This document shows positions 1 through 6,647 of a stretch of 10,166 nt of DNA, in pieces. Below the pieces are notes generated by a model. That model saw only the letters and a list, made by a program, of their open reading frames with translations. It had not been told where the DNA came from and ran no database searches. Position 1 is the stretch's first letter, and the number at the start of each line of letters is the position of its first letter. The position numbers and the translations under genes were made by a program. The stretch is from JASFRI01 sp050115015 (GTDB lineage Bacteria; Acidobacteriota; Polarisedimenticolia; CBDVAL01), in the NCBI GenBank assembly GCA_050115015.1, contig JASFRI010000136.1:1-10166 (forward strand). The letters run 5' to 3'.

Positions 1-22
1 TGCGCTGGTTCGTCCGGTTCAT
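1..22 (-). CDS. Possible start of a next gene, cut by the window edge
   Basis: Only seven codons are visible, reading MNRTNQR from an ATG at position 22. The sole support is the promoter-like sequence at 29-37, which sits 6 bases before this ATG, the same geometry as the activator gene's start at 3198. There is no Shine-Dalgarno sequence, as expected for a leaderless gene. No function can be given, and the call could be chance. Confidence 0.2.
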
Positions 23-28
23 TGCCGC

Positions 29-37
29 ATCATACCA
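29..37 (-). promoter_or_regulatory. Candidate extended -10 promoter for a leaderless gene at the left edge
   Basis: On the minus strand the bases read TGG TATGAT, an extended -10 (TGN plus a hexamer one base from TATAAT). Six bases (GCGGCA) then separate it from an ATG at 22, so transcription would start on or next to the A of the ATG. I see no good -35 hexamer 17 bases upstream. The same layout occurs before the response regulator gene at 3198, which raises my confidence somewhat. Confidence 0.35.
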
Positions 38-229
38 GTCGGCCGGGAGGTCCGGCCGGGAAGTCTGGTGCCGGCGCAACCCGAAGGGCGGGCGTCGTTT
101 GCGAAGGGCCGGAAGCCGCTCGCCACGGCATGTCCACCGTCCGTGCCGGCGGCTGACCCCCGGGCGCCGAGAACTTCGCGAAAGGCTCGCGGGCGGGCCG
201 TGTGGTGCTTCTCCTCCTGCTGGAACCGC
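38..229. other. Non-coding stretch downstream of the histidine kinase
   Basis: No frame here looks like a protein on either strand; the open frames are shadows extending out of the kinase gene. Two small dyads are visible: a 7-bp stem at 40-58 (CGGCCGG, 5-base loop, CCGGCCG) and a 5-bp stem at 177-191. Neither is followed by a run of T on the minus strand, so I see no intrinsic terminator for the kinase operon. Termination may be Rho-dependent or the transcript may run on. Confidence 0.5.
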
Positions 230-1642
230 TCACCGTCCTCCCGGCCCGGGAATCCAGAAGGAGACGGTCGTCCCCTGTCCCGGGCGGCTCTGGATGCGCA
301 GCGAGCCGCCGTGGGCCTCGACGATCTCCCGGCACAGGGGGAGCCCGACGCCGGTACCGGTCTGCTTCGTGGAGTAGAAGGGGAGCAGCGCCTGTCGCAT
401 GACCTCCTCGTCCATGCCGCGGCCCCCGTCCGACACCTGGACCACGAACCCGCCGGCCGGACGGCGGTGGATGGCCACGCGGATCGGTTCGCCCTCGGGG
501 CTGGCCTCCCGGGCGTTCTTGAGGAGGTTGATCAGCACCTGCTGCATCTGGGAGGCGTCGAAGTAGCCGGGCTCCGGAGGCGTGTCGCCCACCAGCTCGA
601 AGGGGTAGAGCTCCCGGGGCCCCTCCAGCCAGGGGAGCCACAGGACCTCCTCCTTCTCGGGACGGGGCAGACGGGCGAAGCGCGCGTAGCCCTCCAGGAA
701 CTCGGTCAGGTGATCGATCCGTTCGCGGATCGACAGGTAGATCGGTTCCAGGCGGTCCGCCTCGTCCGACTCCTGCACCAGGGTCCGTGCGGAGTGGGCC
801 AGCGACGAGATCGGGGCGAGGGAGTTGTTCAGCTCGTGGGAGATGATCCGGATCACCTTCTTCCAGATCTCCGCCTCCTGCCGGGCCAGCTCCGCGGTCA
901 TCCGCCGAAGCAGGATCAGCGAGTGCCGCCGCCGGTTGATGGAGAAGCTCCGCTGCGCCAGATGGTAGGTCTCGACCTCCTCGCCGATCCGGGCGGTGAA
1001 CATGCCGTCCTCGCCGCCGTCCAGGACCTGCCGGAGCTCCGGCGGGCAGGCGTCCAGGAGCTCGTGGAAGTGGAGGCCCCCGAGTCGCCGGCCTCCCAGG
1101 AACAGCCGGCGGGCCTCCTGGTTCGCGTAGATCACCCGGTCGAGGGGGTTGACCAGCACGATGGCGATGGGGGACTGGTCCATCGCCGTCTGCAGCAGCA
1201 GCTCCCGCTGGCGGATCTGCTGGCGCTCCTCCCGCAGGATCTCGCCGACCTGGTTGTAGAGGCGCACCAGCTCGCCGAGCTCGTCCGTCCGCCGCGTGGC
1301 GATACGCAGGCTGAAGTCCCGGTCCTGGAAGGCGCGGATGCCGTCGGAGAGGTCCTGCACCGTGCGCATCACCGGGTTCAGGAAGGCGCCCACGGCCCAG
1401 ACGGTCAGCGGCAGGGAGGCGCCGGCGGCGACCAGCAGGATCAGCCAGGGGGGGAACTCCGTGAAGTGGAGCCCGGCGGCGACCAGCCCCGAGTAGACCA
1501 GGAGCGCCGGGATGAGCAGTGCGATCAGCCTCCCCGGCGCCGAGAACAGGCGGTTCCGCGCCGGGCCGGCCCCCTCGATCTCCGCCTCCGCCTGCGCGGC
1601 GATGGTCCCGTTCCGCGCTCCCGGCTCCATATCGACCGTCAT
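230..1642 (-). CDS. NtrY-like sensor histidine kinase
   Basis: Membrane histidine kinase that should autophosphorylate and pass phosphate to the NtrC-type regulator encoded just upstream. Using the ATG at 1642 (470 aa), it has two membrane segments (about 39-60 and 65-87) joined by only a few residues, then a HAMP linker (88-140), a PAS domain (about 153-250), and a HisKA H-box, IISHELNNSLAPI, with the phospho-acceptor His at about 269. The ATPase domain follows, with an N-box (INLLKNA), G1 (DGGRGM), F-box (PFYSTK) and G2 (GTGVGL). The order HAMP-PAS-HisKA-HATPase and the HELNNSLAPI motif fit NtrY-like kinases. The start is uncertain: GTG 1672 and ATG 1651 are in frame, but a GGGAG lies 10 bases before 1642. 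With almost no periplasmic domain, it may sense through the membrane, the PAS domain or the transporter. The function is firm; the signal is unknown. Confidence 0.93.
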   Translation of the reverse strand: MTVDMEPGARNGTIAAQAEAEIEGAGPARNRLFSAPGRLIALLIPALLVYSGLVAAGLHFTEFPPWLILLVAAGASLPLTVWAVGAFLNPVMRTVQDLSDGIRAFQDRDFSLRIATRRTDELGELVRLYNQVGEILREERQQIRQRELLLQTAMDQSPIAIVLVNPLDRVIYANQEARRLFLGGRRLGGLHFHELLDACPPELRQVLDGGEDGMFTARIGEEVETYHLAQRSFSINRRRHSLILLRRMTAELARQEAEIWKKVIRIISHELNNSLAPISSLAHSARTLVQESDEADRLEPIYLSIRERIDHLTEFLEGYARFARLPRPEKEEVLWLPWLEGPRELYPFELVGDTPPEPGYFDASQMQQVLINLLKNAREASPEGEPIRVAIHRRPAGGFVVQVSDGGRGMDEEVMRQALLPFYSTKQTGTGVGLPLCREIVEAHGGSLRIQSRPGQGTTVSFWIPGPGGR

Positions 1643-1707
1643 GCCGGTCATTCTCCCGTTTCCCACCCCCACTCACAACCCGTCCCCCCCCATCCCGAAC
1701 ATGACCG

Positions 1708-1741
1708 ATTCTCGGGGACGGAGGCCTCCGTCCCCGAGAAT
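1708..1741. repeat. Perfect 34-bp palindrome between regulator and kinase genes
   Basis: Seventeen bases (ATTCTCGGGGACGGAGG) are followed at once by their exact reverse complement. As RNA this would form a very stable hairpin between the regulator stop (1798) and the kinase start. There is no T-run after it on the minus strand, so it is not a standard intrinsic terminator. It could be a REP-like element, a processing or stabilising hairpin that lowers kinase yield relative to regulator, or a protein-binding site. Which of these is not decidable here. Confidence 0.9.
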
Positions 1742-1797
1742 TTGTCAGGTTTGCCCGGGATGGAGGACAGGGGCTGGGGGCGCAATCGGGCCTGTGA

Positions 1798-3198
1798 CTA
1801 GGTGCGGGGCCGGCGCTCGAGGACGATGCCGAGCTTGTCCATCTTGCGGTAGAGGGCCTGGCGGGACAGGCTCAGGATCTCGGCGGCGCGGGAGACGTTG
1901 CCGTCCGCCTCCAGCAGGGCCGCCTCGATCTTGCGGCGCTCGCCGTTGCCCCGCGGCGCAGCGGTGGCGGCGGTGGTCGGGAGGCGACCACCGGCCTCCA
2001 GGTCCAGCTCGGCGGCGCCGATGGTGCCGCCGCTGCAGGTCAGGCAGGCCCGGCGGACCCGGTTCTGCAGCTCCCGCACGTTGCCGTCCCAGGCGTGGGC
2101 GAGGAGGGCCTGCTCGGCGTCCGGGCCGAGCTCCAGGACGGCACCGGTCTCCGCCGCCCCCTCCTGCAGGAAGTGCCGGGCGAGGGGCAGGATGTCGTCG
2201 GGGCGGTCCCGCAGGGGGGGCACCGCCAGCTCGATGACGTTCAGCCGGAAGAACAGGTCCTCCCGAAAGCGCCCGTCCCGGACGGCGGCCTCGAGGTCGG
2301 AGTTCGTGGCGCTGATCAGCCGCACGTTCGCGTGCCGGGACTGGCTGCTCCCCAGTCGCTGGAACTCGCCGCTCTGGACCACCCGCAGGAGCTTCACCTG
2401 TCCGGAGAGCGGCAGCGCGTCGATCTCGTCCAGGAACAGCGTGCCGCCGTCGGCGGTCTCGAAGTGGCCGATGCGCCGGCTCGTGGCCCCGGTGTAGGCC
2501 CCGGCCTCCGCGCCGAACAGCTCGCTCTCCATCAGCTCCTGCGGCAGCGCGCCGACGTTCACCCGCAGGAACTTCTCCTTCCGCCGCCGGGAGTTGGCCT
2601 GCACGATCTCCGCGAGCTTCTCCTTGCCGGCACCGCTGGGCCCCGTGATCAGCACCGGCGCGTCGGAACGGGCCACGCTGATCGCCAGGGACACGACCTT
2701 GTGGAGCTCGTCGCTCTCGTAGACGATGCCGCACAGGTCGTGCTTTGCCCGCAGCTCCTGGCGGGCATGCCGGCCCTGGTCCTGCAGCCGGGCGTTCTCG
2801 AGCTGCAGCCGCCTCATCTCCAGCAGGTTCTTCAGCGTGACCAGCAGCTTGTCGTCGTCCCAGGGCTTCTGGATGTAGTCGGTGGCCCCCTCCTTGATGA
2901 GCTGGACCGCCGACTCCAGCGAGGCCCAGGCGGTCATCAGCAGCACCGGCACGTCGGGCTGTACCTCGCGGATGCGGCGGAACAGCTCCGTGCCCTCGCG
3001 CCCGGAGGTCTCCTGCCGCCCGAAGTTCATGTCCTGGATCACCACGCCGATCTCCTCCCGCGCGAGGATCTCCAGCGCCTCCTCGGGGCCGGGGGCGGCG
3101 GCGTGGTCGATCCCGTGGACGTCCAGCATCACCTCCAGTGCGTTGCGCACCGAGGGCTGGTCGTCGACGACGAGGACCTTTGGCTTCTTCGAGGACAT
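1798..3198 (-). CDS. NtrC-type sigma-54-dependent response regulator
   Basis: Cytoplasmic transcription activator (466 aa) that remodels sigma-54 polymerase using ATP. The receiver domain (1-125) has D12/D13, phospho-acceptor D56, T89 and K111. After D56 there is an insertion (MNFGRQETSGREG) relative to the usual short loop. The AAA+ domain (about 155-385) shows Walker A GPSGAGKE at 186-193, GAYTGA at 233-238 (a Tyr variant of the sigma-54-contacting GAFTGA loop), Walker B TLFLDEID at 253-260, candidate arginine fingers in FREDLFFRLN (311-320) and NVRELQN at 373-379. A Fis-type helix-turn-helix lies at about 423-457. The likely partner kinase follows. Its probable targets are the GGACA-N2-TGTCC dyads at 8026-8079, upstream of the transporter genes. 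The ATG at 3198 has no ribosome binding site but lies 6 bases after an extended -10, implying a leaderless message. Confidence 0.95.
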   Translation of the reverse strand: MSSKKPKVLVVDDQPSVRNALEVMLDVHGIDHAAAPGPEEALEILAREEIGVVIQDMNFGRQETSGREGTELFRRIREVQPDVPVLLMTAWASLESAVQLIKEGATDYIQKPWDDDKLLVTLKNLLEMRRLQLENARLQDQGRHARQELRAKHDLCGIVYESDELHKVVSLAISVARSDAPVLITGPSGAGKEKLAEIVQANSRRRKEKFLRVNVGALPQELMESELFGAEAGAYTGATSRRIGHFETADGGTLFLDEIDALPLSGQVKLLRVVQSGEFQRLGSSQSRHANVRLISATNSDLEAAVRDGRFREDLFFRLNVIELAVPPLRDRPDDILPLARHFLQEGAAETGAVLELGPDAEQALLAHAWDGNVRELQNRVRRACLTCSGGTIGAAELDLEAGGRLPTTAATAAPRGNGERRKIEAALLEADGNVSRAAEILSLSRQALYRKMDKLGIVLERRPRT

Positions 3199-3204
3199 GG
3201 GCCG

Positions 3205-3213
3205 ATTCTAGCA
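3205..3213 (-). promoter_or_regulatory. Extended -10 promoter for a leaderless regulator transcript
   Basis: The minus strand reads TGC TAGAAT, an extended -10 one base from TATAAT, then six bases (CGGCCC) and the regulator ATG at 3198. A start 6-7 bases after the -10 would put +1 at the ATG, which explains why no Shine-Dalgarno is present. No -35 is recognisable; extended -10 promoters can work without one. This would give constitutive low-level regulator independent of the sigma-54 promoter. Confidence 0.5.
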
Positions 3214-3216
3214 CCG

Positions 3217-3250
3217 GCGCCGCCGGCCGCCCGGGGGAGGCCGGCGGCGC
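3217..3250 (-). other. 12-bp perfect GC stem just after the transporter genes
   Basis: GCGCCGCCGGCC and its exact reverse complement are separated by 10 bases (3229-3238). The stem begins 4 bases after the stop codon of the second permease (3255-3257). There is no T-run after it on the minus strand, so it may slow read-through or protect the 3' end of the transporter message rather than terminate fully. It directly precedes the internal promoter of the regulator gene. Confidence 0.6.
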
Positions 3251-3254
3251 GCGC

Positions 3255-4493
3255 TCAGATGCTCTGTGTCGCCACCACGGGCTGCACCGCGGTGCCGCGG
3301 ATCGCCGGCGCCAGGGCCGCCACCAGGCCGACGGCCCACAGCACCACCATCCCGAACGCCACGGTGGGGAAGTCGATGCGCGGGGCCTCCGCCAGGTTCG
3401 CCAGGGCGTAGTTGAGGCCGTAGGTGAACACGATGCCCAGCGCCAGGCCGGACGTGGTCGTCACCCAGTTCTCCACCAGGAAGTAGCGAAGGATCGCCAG
3501 GCGCGTCGCGCCCAGGGCGCGGCGGGTGCCGATCTCCCGGGTCCGCTGGGTGACGGAGAACGCCGTCAGGCCGATGATCCCGAGGGAGGTCACCGTGATC
3601 AGCAGCACGCTGAGCCCGATCATGAGCTGGTTCATCGCGGTCAGGTCCCGGTAGTAATCCCCCTTGATCTCCGCGAGGGTCTGCACCGAGACGAGCCGTC
3701 CGTCGTTCACCTTGAGGAGCTTCTCCTCCAGGGACGTGTAGAGGCTGTCCACCATGCCCGGCTCGGCCCGCACCATGTAGCGGGCGCGGCGGCTGCTCGC
3801 CGGATGGCTCGGAAACAGCATGACCCGCTCGGCGATGCTCGACAGCGGCCAGGAGCACTGCATCCGCCTCATCACGCCGACCACCCGGTCGACGGCGAGG
3901 CCGTCCTTGCTGGTCAGCGCCTTGCCGACGGCCTCCCCCTCGGGGAACATCGTGTCGGCGAGATCCTGGGTGATGATCACGTTGCGGTAGCGCGGCTCCT
4001 CCCCGCGGTCCGCCCACGCGTCCTCCTGCTCCCGGGTCGGGTAGTCGGACTCGTCGAAGGCGCGGCCCGCGACGATCTCCACCCCCAGGGCGTCGATGAT
4101 GTCGGTGCCCACGACGTAGTAGGGAGAGCTACGGGTCTCCTCCTCGCTCCCCTCGGCCCGCCGGCTGGTGGAGCTGCCGCCGCCGCTCAGCGGGATCTGG
4201 TGCATGGCGCTGGCGGCCCGCACCCCGGGCAGCGCTCGCAGGGCGCGGAGGTCCTCCTGGTAGGCCGCCTCGACGTAGTCGTCGTCCTGGAACTCCGCGG
4301 CGAAGGGCTCGCTCTCCACGACGAGGATGTTGTCCACGTCCATGCCGGTGGGCCGCAGCATCTTCGCCCGCCGGTCCTGGATCATGTGCACGCAGTTCGC
4401 CACGATGGCCAGCGTCAGCGCGATCTCCGTCACGATGAGCCAGAACCGCGTCCGGTGGTTGATCAGGGCTCGAAAGATCGGACCGATTTCCAT
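3255..4493 (-). CDS. FtsX/MacB-type ABC transporter permease (second of two)
   Basis: Inner-membrane subunit of a type VII (MacB/LolCE-like) ABC system, 412 aa. It has one N-terminal membrane segment (about 17-38), a large periplasmic domain of roughly 250 residues (MacB_PCD type), and three C-terminal segments (about 288-312, 340-365 and 377-398). The cytoplasmic motif REIGTRRALGATR at 319-331 is the family's hallmark for coupling to the ATPase. It starts 9 bases after the previous stop, and the GGAG used as its ribosome binding site overlaps that TAG stop, so the two permeases are translationally coupled. It is clearly different in sequence from the first permease, so the pair probably forms a heterodimer. 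Substrate is unknown: peptides, antibiotics, lipids or lipoproteins are all possible in this family. Confidence 0.93.
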   Translation of the reverse strand: MEIGPIFRALINHRTRFWLIVTEIALTLAIVANCVHMIQDRRAKMLRPTGMDVDNILVVESEPFAAEFQDDDYVEAAYQEDLRALRALPGVRAASAMHQIPLSGGGSSTSRRAEGSEEETRSSPYYVVGTDIIDALGVEIVAGRAFDESDYPTREQEDAWADRGEEPRYRNVIITQDLADTMFPEGEAVGKALTSKDGLAVDRVVGVMRRMQCSWPLSSIAERVMLFPSHPASSRRARYMVRAEPGMVDSLYTSLEEKLLKVNDGRLVSVQTLAEIKGDYYRDLTAMNQLMIGLSVLLITVTSLGIIGLTAFSVTQRTREIGTRRALGATRLAILRYFLVENWVTTTSGLALGIVFTYGLNYALANLAEAPRIDFPTVAFGMVVLWAVGLVAALAPAIRGTAVQPVVATQSI

Positions 4494-4502
4494 GTCGGGC
4501 TC

Positions 4503-5816
4503 CTATTGCGACTTGAGGTACGCGCCGGGCTGGATCCGGCAGATCCGCCAGGCGGGGTAGGCGCCGGCCAGCAGCGCCGAGGCGAGGGCGAGGGACAGGG
4601 CCACGGCCAGCATGTTCAGGTCGATCTGGAAGTTGAACTGCTGCCCGAACAGACGGTCGATGATCTCCAGTCCGAAGATCGAGGCGCCGACGCCCAGGAC
4701 GCAGCCGACCACGCCGATCACCTCGCATTCCAGGAGGTGCTGCACGAAGACCCAGCGCCGGCTCGCCCCCAGGGCGCGGCGGACACCGACCTCCGGTGCC
4801 CGGGCCAGGAACTTCCCGAGGAGGATGCCGATCAGGTTCACGGAGCAGACCACCAGGAAGAGGATCGAGATGATCAGCATCGTCGTCGCCTCCTCCGGGA
4901 TCACGCGCTCGTAGTGAAGCCACTCCATGACGCTCCGCAGCTTGTTGTTGATGGGCCGGCCGAACCGCCCGAGCTTCTTCTGCTCGCCGGCGTAGGCGTT
5001 CAGGTAGGCGAGGTAGGCCTCCTTCTGCGAGGCGTCGTCGAGCTGTACCCAGTACTGGATCCACGTGTTCTCGGACTGCAGGAAGTCCTCGTACTCGTTG
5101 CCGGAATAGGACTTCCAGCCGCTGGTGTTGCCGGAGCTGTAGATCTCCATGTCCCGGCCCCAGCGGAACGGCATGAAGATCTCCTCCGCCTCGCCGAACT
5201 CGTTGTTGTGGGTGTCGTAGAACTTGGGCATCGGCCGCCAGGGCTGCAGCACGCCGATGACCTTGAACTCCCGGTCCTCGATCCGGACGATCCGTCCGGT
5301 GCTGTCCTCGCCGCCGAACAGCCGCTGGTTGATGTCGTCGCCGAGAACGACCACGGCCTCGGGCCCCTCGTCGGCCTCCCGGCTCCAGCCGGAGCCGTAG
5401 CGGAACGGCACGTCGAACATCGGGAAGAAGTCCCCGAAGGTCATCCGCACGTTCTGCCGGAACGGGCGCTGGTCCTCCTGCTCCGGGATGACGGTGAGGT
5501 AGGCCTTGTACATTGCCGCCCGGTAGGTTGGGACGTCACTCTCGGTGATCCCCATCGCGTCCAGGTAGGTGAGCTGGACCGGCGGTTCGCTGGGGTCGTC
5601 GTCGTCCCAGGCCCGCTGCGGGTCCCAGGCATCCATCTGCACGTAGAACAGGCGATCGCTCTTCTGCGGGATGGGGTTTCCGGACAGCCGGTAGTAGGCG
5701 GTCACGAAGGTCATGGACACGAAGATCCCGAGGGCGATCCCCAGCATCGTGATCAGGCTGAGGAACGGGTTGCGCCGCAGGCTCAGCCAGGCCAGCCGCA
5801 TCTGATAGGCGAGCAT
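4503..5816 (-). CDS. FtsX/MacB-type ABC transporter permease (first of two)
   Basis: Inner-membrane permease, 437 aa. The layout is one N-terminal membrane segment (about 18-41), a periplasmic domain of about 270 residues, and three C-terminal segments (about 311-336, 359-387 and 401-423), with EVGVRRALGAS at 342-352 between the second and third. The periplasmic domain is rich in acidic and aromatic residues (for example DDDD at 71-74 and FRWGRDMEIY at 217-226), more so than in its partner. The GGAGG ribosome binding site overlaps the TAG stop of the upstream ATPase gene, with 5 bases to the ATG, so the genes are coupled. With the ATPase and second permease it should form the core of a tripartite efflux pump or a mechanotransmission-type machine. 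The family is secure and the substrate is not known. Confidence 0.93.
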   Translation of the reverse strand: MLAYQMRLAWLSLRRNPFLSLITMLGIALGIFVSMTFVTAYYRLSGNPIPQKSDRLFYVQMDAWDPQRAWDDDDPSEPPVQLTYLDAMGITESDVPTYRAAMYKAYLTVIPEQEDQRPFRQNVRMTFGDFFPMFDVPFRYGSGWSREADEGPEAVVVLGDDINQRLFGGEDSTGRIVRIEDREFKVIGVLQPWRPMPKFYDTHNNEFGEAEEIFMPFRWGRDMEIYSSGNTSGWKSYSGNEYEDFLQSENTWIQYWVQLDDASQKEAYLAYLNAYAGEQKKLGRFGRPINNKLRSVMEWLHYERVIPEEATTMLIISILFLVVCSVNLIGILLGKFLARAPEVGVRRALGASRRWVFVQHLLECEVIGVVGCVLGVGASIFGLEIIDRLFGQQFNFQIDLNMLAVALSLALASALLAGAYPAWRICRIQPGAYLKSQ

Positions 5817-5825
5817 GGCCGCCTC

Positions 5826-6560
5826 CTACCCGAGGCTCGGCTGCGCCGCCGGGCCGCCGCGGGCCGGCTGGAACAGCGGGGCGTGCTGGTCGGTGTCCAG
5901 ATCGATCATCTTGCCGTCCAGGAGGTGGATCTGCCGGGATGCGCGGTTCGCCAGCTCCGCGTCATGCGTCACCATCACGATGGTCGTGCCGGTGGAGTTG
6001 ATCTTCTCGAGCAGGTCGAGGATCTCGTTCGCCATCGCCGAGTCCAGGTTCCCGGTGGGCTCGTCGGCCAGGATCAGCGAGGGCCGCATCACCAGCGCCC
6101 GGGCGATGGCGACCCGCTGCTGCTGGCCGCCGGAGAGCTGCCGGGGGAGGTGCTTGACCCGGGAGCTCAGCCCGACGATGGACAGCGCCTCCTCGATGGC
6201 CTCCTTGCGGGAGGCGGCCTTCATGCCGCGGTAGCGCAGCGGCACGTCGACGTTGTCGAACACGTTCAGGTCCGGGATCAGGTTGAACGTCTGGAAGATG
6301 AAGCCGATCTTGCGGTTGCGGATCCGCGACATCGCCGAGTCGCTCAGCGCCGTCACGTCGTCGCCGTCGAGGACGTAGGTCCCGCGATCGAAGGTGTCCA
6401 GCAGCCCGGCGACGTTCAGGAAGGTGGTCTTCCCCGAGCCGGAGGGTCCCATGACCGCCGCGAACTCGCCCGCGGAGACCTCGAGACTGAAGTCGCTCAG
6501 AGCGTGCGTCTCGATGTGCTCCGTGCGGTAGACCTTGAAGATGTTCGACATGTGAAGCAT
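5826..6560 (-). CDS. LolD/MacB-type ABC transporter ATP-binding protein
   Basis: Cytoplasmic ATPase that powers the two permeases, 244 aa. All nucleotide-binding motifs are present: Walker A GPSGSGKTT at 38-46, Q-loop Q90, signature LSGGQQQR at 142-149, Walker B LILADEP at 162-168 with D-loop NLD, and switch His199 (VTHD). The length and SGSGKTTFLN/LSGGQQQRVAIARAL style are typical of the LolD/MacB subfamily. I chose the ATG at 6560 because GGGAGGG lies 4 bases upstream of it; the in-frame ATG at 6593 would add 11 residues and has no such site. An 87-base gap separates it from the adaptor gene, and the following permease gene starts 9 bases past its stop. Confidence 0.95.
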   Translation of the reverse strand: MLHMSNIFKVYRTEHIETHALSDFSLEVSAGEFAAVMGPSGSGKTTFLNVAGLLDTFDRGTYVLDGDDVTALSDSAMSRIRNRKIGFIFQTFNLIPDLNVFDNVDVPLRYRGMKAASRKEAIEEALSIVGLSSRVKHLPRQLSGGQQQRVAIARALVMRPSLILADEPTGNLDSAMANEILDLLEKINSTGTTIVMVTHDAELANRASRQIHLLDGKMIDLDTDQHAPLFQPARGGPAAQPSLG

Positions 6561-6619
6561 CGTTCCCTCCCGTGAATGCCGGTTTCGAGCCACCCCGGAC
6601 CACCCCGTCCGCGGCGGCG

Positions 6620-6642
6620 GGCCCGGAGCTCGCGCCCGGGCC
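6620..6642 (-). other. Small hairpin between adaptor and ATPase genes
   Basis: A 7-bp inverted repeat (GGCCCGG, 9-base spacer, CCGGGCC) starts 5 bases past the adaptor's stop. It has no T-run, so it is probably an intercistronic RNA hairpin that could set the ratio of adaptor to transporter. In sequence this rich in G and C, a 7-bp stem could also be chance. Confidence 0.3.
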
Positions 6643-6647
6643 TGCTG

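Noticed and set aside
1673..1702. A 9-codon minus-strand reading frame ending directly before the kinase GTG codon, as an upstream peptide
   Set aside because: It has no ribosome binding site and is in the same frame as the kinase; it is simply the sequence bounded by the nearest in-frame stop.
1708..1741. The 34-bp palindrome as an intrinsic terminator
   Set aside because: No T-run follows on either strand, and the kinase gene still needs to be transcribed past it.
68..1801. A 577-codon plus-strand frame opposite the histidine kinase
   Set aside because: No domain is visible, and it mirrors a kinase with all HisKA/HATPase boxes intact.
3138..6575. A 1145-codon open frame on the plus strand across the permease and ATPase genes
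   Set aside because: It lies opposite genes with full family motifs, its composition is rich in His, Gln, Leu and Arg with no recognisable domain, and it is a common artefact of GC-rich codon bias.
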